In this document: one piece after another, positions 15,927-19,246 of the stretch
Numbering within the stretch: position 1 is the stretch's first letter
Layout of the letters: each line of letters begins with the position of its first letter
Origin: a bacterium
Lineage (GTDB): Bacteria > Actinomycetota > Acidimicrobiia > Acidimicrobiales > CATQHL01
Length of the DNA stretch: 19,246 nucleotides
Direction: 5' to 3'
NCBI GenBank assembly: GCA_026713745.1
Contig: JAPONU010000197.1
Coordinates: 1 to 19,246, forward strand
Notes under the pieces: model-generated
What the model saw: only the letters and a program-made list of their open reading frames with translations
The model's database searches: none
What the model was told of the DNA's origin: nothing
Position numbers and translations under genes: made by a program

Positions 15927-15945
15927 GTCGCCGCCACAGCGGTGG
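15905..15945. repeat. 41-bp direct repeat, first copy (overlaps metallopeptidase stop)
   Basis: This copy matches 15976-16016 at 38 of 41 positions. It includes the codons for RDPGS and the TGA, plus a GCCGCC-ACAGC-GGTGGC hairpin (one G-U pair) that may act as a terminator. Confidence 0.7.
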
Positions 15946-15975
15946 CAACGGCGGCTACGAACTCATCGGCGGCCC

Positions 15976-16016
15976 GGACCGCGACCCGGGGAGTTGAATC
16001 GCCGCCACGGCGGCGG
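15976..16016. repeat. 41-bp direct repeat, second copy
   Basis: This copy of 15905-15945 lies 71 bp downstream in non-coding DNA and retains the RDPGS codons and stop as a vestige. The hairpin part is GCCGC-CACG-GCGGC. It probably reflects a local duplication of the gene's 3' end or a dispersed short repeat. Confidence 0.7.
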
Positions 16017-16030
16017 TCGCCGGCGCCCGA

Positions 16031-16059
16031 TTGACCGTCTCGGGGGGCTCCTTTAGGGT
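16031..16059 (+). promoter_or_regulatory. Promoter of the VOC-SDR operon
   Basis: The -35 TTGACC (16031-16036), a 17-base spacer and the -10 TAGGGT (16054-16059) form a good housekeeping-type promoter. The expected transcription start near 16066 gives a leader of about 20 bases containing GAGGAG just before the ATG. Confidence 0.65.
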
Positions 16060-16086
16060 TCGCCGAACCGGCAGGTGAGGAGCGCC

Positions 16087-16497
16087 ATGACCATCAAGTC
16101 ACTCGACCACTACAACATCCAAACGTCCCGCCTGGACGAGACCGTGGCGTTCTACACCGAGGTGCTGGGCTTCTCCGCCGGTTACCGGCCCGGCGTGCGG
16201 GGCACCGGTGCGTGGCTCTACGCCGGCGGCTACCCGTACGTGCACATAAACGTGATCGACGACGACATGGCCGGGCCCACCGGCCCCATCAACCACGTCG
16301 CCTTCGAGACGGCCAACGAGCCGGGCGACTACGAGGCCATGCAGGAACAGCTGGCCGGCCGGGGGCTGGCATTCGAGGTGAACGACAGCAGGCCGCAGGT
16401 GCAGCTGCGGCAGATCTTCCTGCACGACCCCAACGGCATCCGCCTCGAACTCAACTACCGCGACGCCCCGCTGGTCGCCGAGACCGAAGCCGTCTGA
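16087..16497 (+). CDS. VOC-superfamily protein (glyoxalase/bleomycin resistance/dioxygenase fold)
   Basis: The 136-residue product has the two beta-alpha-beta-beta-beta modules of the VOC fold. SLDHYNIQTSRLDETVAFY opens module one with His8, INHVAFE opens module two with His70, and GIRLELNY closes with Glu121; these are the usual metal-ligand positions. VOC enzymes act as metal-dependent isomerases, lyases or ring-cleaving dioxygenases; the substrate cannot be told from sequence. The ATG at 16087 is preferred over a GTG four codons earlier because the family begins at this point and GAGGAG lies just upstream. It is the first gene of a two-gene operon; the SDR start follows its stop by 9 bases, which suggests consecutive steps in one small-molecule pathway, perhaps a glyoxalase-like or aromatic catabolic one. 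Confidence 0.87.
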   Translation: MTIKSLDHYNIQTSRLDETVAFYTEVLGFSAGYRPGVRGTGAWLYAGGYPYVHINVIDDDMAGPTGPINHVAFETANEPGDYEAMQEQLAGRGLAFEVNDSRPQVQLRQIFLHDPNGIRLELNYRDAPLVAETEAV

Positions 16498-16506
16498 GAC
16501 GCCACC

Positions 16507-17295
16507 ATGATCTGGACTCCGGAATGCGCGCTCGTCACGGGTGCGACCAGCGGCATCGGCGAGGCCGCCGCGCTGGCTCTGGTCTCCGCAGGTGTGGGCA
16601 CCATCATCGTGGTGGGCCGCAGCGCCGAGCGGGCCGAGGAGGTCAGCGCCCGCATCACCGAGATGGGGGCGCTGGCGGAGGTCGTCCTGGCCGACCTGTC
16701 CGAGGCCGGCGCGGCGGACGCCGTCTTCGCCGAGATCGACGCGCGGGGGCTGCTGGCGGACTGCCTGATCAACGCCGCCGGGCTGACCACGCGGACCGAG
16801 ATCCTGGACATCGACCTGGCCGACTACGAAGCCCTGTTTGCCGTGAACGTGCGCTCGCCGGTGCTGCTGTTTGGGCGGTTCGCGAAGCGGCTGCTGCGGG
16901 CCGGCCGGCCGGGCACCGTCACCGACATCCTCAGTAGTGCCATGCACGGCGGCGCCCCGGACATCAGCATCTACTCCATGACCAAGGCGGCGCTCGGGAT
17001 CCACACCCGCAACGCCGCCTACGCCCTGCAGGACGACGGGATCAGGGTCAACGGATTGGCCATGGGTTGGACGCTCACCCCCGGCGAGGACTCGGTGATG
17101 CGCACCACCCACGGCGCCTCCGACGGCTGGGAGACCGTGTACGCCGCAAAGAGACCGCTGGGGCGCCTGATGCGCTCGGAGGAGGTGGCCCGAGCCGTCC
17201 GCTTCCTGGCCACTGGCGAGTCGGCACCGATGACCGGATCGATCGTGACCTTCGACCAGGTGGCCACCGGCATCACCGACCTGCACCCGCACTGA
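16507..17295 (+). CDS. Short-chain dehydrogenase/reductase (SDR), NAD(P)-dependent
   Basis: The 262-residue classical SDR has TGATSGIG (11-18) for dinucleotide binding, NAAG (89-92), catalytic Asn114, Ser143 and YSMTK with Tyr156 and Lys160, plus the usual RVNGLAMGW segment after the active site and a C-terminal SIVTFDQV strand. VVGRSAER after the second strand has an Arg where NADP-preferring enzymes often do, but cofactor choice is not certain. It oxidises or reduces an unknown hydroxyl/carbonyl substrate in the cytoplasm. It lies 9 bases downstream of the VOC gene under the same promoter. The ribosome site before the ATG is weak, in line with translational coupling. A perfect hairpin follows the stop directly. 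Confidence 0.92.
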   Translation: MIWTPECALVTGATSGIGEAAALALVSAGVGTIIVVGRSAERAEEVSARITEMGALAEVVLADLSEAGAADAVFAEIDARGLLADCLINAAGLTTRTEILDIDLADYEALFAVNVRSPVLLFGRFAKRLLRAGRPGTVTDILSSAMHGGAPDISIYSMTKAALGIHTRNAAYALQDDGIRVNGLAMGWTLTPGEDSVMRTTHGASDGWETVYAAKRPLGRLMRSEEVARAVRFLATGESAPMTGSIVTFDQVATGITDLHPH

Positions 17296-17311
17296 GCCGG
17301 CCGCAGCCGGC
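17296..17311 (+). terminator. Stem-loop directly after the SDR stop, candidate terminator
   Basis: GCCGGC (17296-17301) and GCCGGC (17306-17311) form a perfect 6-bp stem with loop CGCA, starting at the base after the stop. A second strong inverted repeat, CCGGCCG/CGGCCGG, lies at 17390-17409. There is no T tract. Confidence 0.45.
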
Positions 17312-17620
17312 GGGGTGGATCAGGCTGTCTACCGCATCAGGGGCCTTCACGACGGATTCGGGCTCCCGGACGGGGGCTGACCTCGCGGACCGGCCGAGCG
17401 CGCGGCCGGCGATGTTGCCGCGCACAGTCGTTCTTGCTGTGGCGTTCCGGCGACGGCCGGAGGCTCGCCTTCCGGTGGCCTGATTGGTGCTGCCGGCGGG
17501 AGGTGTGTGGATTCGCGCATGCGCTTCTTGGACTATGGTTTCTTGGACTATGGTGCTGAGCCGCATTGGCGGGGCCTACTTCTTCGGCGGGTGCCTGTGA
17601 CCGGTTGAGGAGAGGTTCTG
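17312..17620. other. Intergenic region upstream of the LRR gene
   Basis: No gene is supported here; minus-strand frames through it are Arg/Pro-rich by-products. It holds a 7-bp-arm inverted repeat at 17390-17409, a perfect 15-bp tandem duplication at 17525-17554, and a strong ribosome site GAGGAGAGG at 17607-17615. Confidence 0.5.
17525..17554 (+). repeat. Perfect tandem duplication of a 15-bp unit containing promoter-like hexamers
   Basis: TTCTTGGACTATGGT occurs twice back to back. Each copy contains TTGGAC (-35-like) and TATGGT (-10-like). The first TTGGAC and second TATGGT are 15 bases apart, shorter than the optimal 17. The doublet lies about 67 bases before the ATG at 17621 and is probably part of the promoter or operator of the LRR gene. 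Confidence 0.6.
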
Positions 17621-17838
17621 ATGATCGCGCGAGTCGTTGGAGTTCTGTGGGCTGGTTCGGTCGGGGGGTCGGGTCGCCTCGCGCGAGGAGCCGTCGAACT
17701 GGTCGGTGATGTCGGTGGCGCCGCGGTTCGCCTCGCGGGGCGGGGGCGTTGGGCGCGCCCGGCCGTAGTGGCGTGGCGCCGGGTATGTCGGGCGTGGGCG
17801 GCTGAGCGCGCCGCGGTTCACCGGCGGCGGCTCGGGGG
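17621..17838 (+). other. Probable true N-terminal coding segment of the LRR protein, out of frame by one base
   Basis: An ATG at 17621 follows GAGGAGAGG with ideal spacing. Its frame reads MIARVVGVLW... to AAVHRRRLG and then, at a run of five G (17834-17838), would have to lose one base to continue as LGAAFVAGALIASSLGLSTAG in the LRR frame. That join yields a basic stretch followed by a hydrophobic segment and a small-residue end, a normal export signal. Without the shift the ATG frame drifts into Arg/Gly-rich sequence and stops at 17947. Cause unknown: sequence error, mutation, or slippage. Confidence 0.45.
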
Positions 17839-17846
17839 CCGCGTTC

Positions 17847-19246
17847 GTGGCGGGGGCGTTGATTGCGTCGTCGTTGGGTTTGTCGACCGCCGGGGTCGGG
17901 GGCCAGGAGTCCGAGGGTCCGCCCGCGTCGGAGGTTCCGCCGGGTGATGGTGGGGGTTCGGGTGTTTGGTGGGACGGTTCGGCGACCCTGGCCCCCTCGG
18001 CGCCGTTGGTGTCGGCGTCGGGGCGGTGCGAGTCGTTTGGGGGTTGGTTGGGGTTGTTCGCCGGCGGGTCGCTGTCGTTGGTGTGCCCCACCGGTGTGGT
18101 GTCCGATGGTGTGTCGCTGGTGGGGTCGCCGCGGGGTGTGGGCTGGTTCGAAGGGTTCGACGCCGATGGCCCGTATGCGGGCGTGGAACTCTTCGGTGGG
18201 TCGGATGTGGCTGCGGGCGTGTTCGGGGCGTTGGGCGAGATGGACGTGATCTTCGAGGGCGGCACGTTCAGCATCAACTTCTCCGATTGCGAGCACCGCG
18301 CCGAGGCGGGCTACTCCTCGTGCCGGGTCGCGGCGACGGGTGTGCCGTTGCCGCCGGGAGCCCTGGTGGGCGTCGCCACGCCGGGCACCGAGGCGCCACC
18401 CCGCGCGATCGCCGGCGCGGGCGCCTCGGCTGCGACACCGGCGGCCGAGCGGGCCGCCCTCGTTGCGCTTTACAACGCCACCGATGGCGCGAACTGGCTC
18501 CGCAAGACGAACTGGAACACGACCGTCCCGGTCCGCAGCTGGTACGGCGTCTCGACCAACAGCGACGGCTCGGTCACAAACCTTTACCTGTCCGGCAACA
18601 ACTTGTCGGGGCGTATTCCGGCTGCGTTGGGTGCTCTCACGAACCTGGAGACACTGACGCTCTTGCGGAATGGTGGTTTGTCGGGTGAGATTCCCCTCGC
18701 GTTGGGTGCTCTCACGAACCTGGAACTCCTGCAGATCTCGCATAGTGGTTTGTCGGGTGGGATTCCCCCCGCGTTGGGGAATCTCACCAACCTCACGAAT
18801 CTCGCTCTGCACGGCAATGATCTGTCGGGTGAGATTCCCGCGACCTTGGGGAATCTGGGCAACCTGCGCGGCCTGTGGCTGAACTTCAATGACCTGTCAG
18901 GGAGTATTCCCCCGGAGTTGGGTGGCCTCACGAACTTGGGTGGTCTCGGGCTCTCGAGCAATGACCTGTCGGGGAGTGTTCCCCCGGAGTTGGGTGGTCT
19001 CACAAATCTGGCGCATCTCAACCTGCAACTGAATGATCTGTCCGGTGCGATTCCTGCGACGTTTGGTCGGCTAACCAACCTGCAGGACCTCGACCTAGTG
19101 GGGAACAAGATGTCGGGGCCGATTAGCGTGCTGGGTGGCTTGACCAGCCTTCAACGTCTCAACTTGAGCGGCAACGCCGATATCTACACCGATCTCAACG
19201 GCGGTCGCGGTTTTTGGGGTCCGATTCCCGCCGGGTTGGGCAACGC
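17847..19246 (+). CDS. Secreted or surface leucine-rich-repeat protein, cut by window edge
   Basis: The frame is open from after a TAG at 17766-17768 to the window end; the only usual start before the hydrophobic stretch is the GTG at 17847, so this start is provisional (see the ATG segment at 17621). From that GTG, residues 1-20 are a hydrophobic signal-like segment without a basic N-region. A Gly/Ser/Pro-rich linker and a domain with four Cys follow (GRCES, LVCPT, SDCEH, SSCRV; perhaps two disulfides). The LRR cap begins near residue 201 (ALVALYNATDGANW). From residue 243 there are nine LRRs of about 24 residues, consensus L..L.L..N.LSG.IP..LG.LTN, the plant-like spacing. Such proteins are typically extracellular binding or adhesion proteins. 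It is likely involved in surface interactions; the ligand is unknown. DNA repeats of 72-75 bp accompany the LRRs. Confidence 0.82.
   Translation, partial: MAGALIASSLGLSTAGVGGQESEGPPASEVPPGDGGGSGVWWDGSATLAPSAPLVSASGRCESFGGWLGLFAGGSLSLVCPTGVVSDGVSLVGSPRGVGWFEGFDADGPYAGVELFGGSDVAAGVFGALGEMDVIFEGGTFSINFSDCEHRAEAGYSSCRVAATGVPLPPGALVGVATPGTEAPPRAIAGAGASAATPAAERAALVALYNATDGANWLRKTNWNTTVPVRSWYGVSTNSDGSVTNLYLSGNNLSGRIPAALGALTNLETLTLLRNGGLSGEIPLALGALTNLELLQISHSGLSGGIPPALGNLTNLTNLALHGNDLSGEIPATLGNLGNLRGLWLNFNDLSGSIPPELGGLTNLGGLGLSSNDLSGSVPPELGGLTNLAHLNLQLNDLSGAIPATFGRLTNLQDLDLVGNKMSGPISVLGGLTSLQRLNLSGNADIYTDLNGGRGFWGPIPAGLGN

Noticed and set aside
16099..17292. A 397-codon minus-strand frame opposite the VOC and SDR genes
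   Set aside because: It is a His/Gly/Val-rich antisense artefact; both genes opposite have complete catalytic motifs.
17337..18812. A 491-codon minus-strand frame opposite the LRR gene
   Set aside because: It is Arg/Pro/Thr-rich with repetitive segments that simply reflect the LRR DNA repeats on the other strand.
18573..19246. Regular repeats suggesting a CRISPR array
   Set aside because: The period is 72-75 bp, units are coding and variable along their whole length, and they translate to leucine-rich repeats. No spacer/repeat pattern is seen.
1..19246. Transposase, integrase, tRNA or attachment site that would mark the island as mobile
   Set aside because: None was recognised on either strand; island boundaries may lie outside the window.

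Overview
The window is GC-rich bacterial DNA and most resembles a high-GC actinobacterium, possibly Acidimicrobiia. The reasons are dense GC-rich codons, GTG starts, promoter -10 boxes of TANNNT type six bases before a start codon (leaderless mRNAs), and an actinobacterial style of gene content. The lineage is inferred from these features only, with no database comparison.

Layout. (1) 1-12.28 kb, minus strand, is a defence island. Transcription runs right to left. It begins with a decayed RelE/HigB-type toxin remnant and an intact XRE/HigA-type antitoxin. Next is a 2061-residue STAND NTPase with an N-terminal Cap4/DUF4297-like nuclease domain (Avs-like antiviral architecture). After a 0.5 kb spacer comes a type I restriction-modification operon: hsdM, hicA, hicB, a duplicated scrap of the hsdM 3' end, a HEPN protein, an MNT-nucleotidyltransferase::HsdS fusion, and hsdR, which runs off the left edge. 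(2) 12.5-17.3 kb, plus strand, is a metabolic block: an AceE-like thiamine-diphosphate E1 enzyme with a clear leaderless promoter, a YgjP-type zinc metallopeptidase, and a two-gene VOC/glyoxalase plus SDR operon with a recognisable promoter. (3) 17.6-19.25 kb, plus strand, is the start of a secreted leucine-rich-repeat protein. Its N-terminus appears frameshifted and it continues past the right edge.

The most interesting part is the restriction operon. A minimal nucleotidyltransferase of the kind that neutralises HEPN RNases is fused in frame to the DNA-specificity subunit HsdS. The matching HEPN protein, with an intact R-x4-H-x-Y motif, is encoded immediately upstream and overlaps it by 8 bp. 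This suggests that the antitoxin activity is physically tied to the restriction complex, so that loss or sabotage of HsdS would release the HEPN toxin. A hicAB pair is also inserted between hsdM and the HEPN gene. It is flanked by a 100-bp, about 91% identical duplication of the hsdM 3' end, as if it were a removable cassette. Together with the STAND gene and the orphaned antitoxin, at least four defence or addiction modules are stacked in 12 kb.
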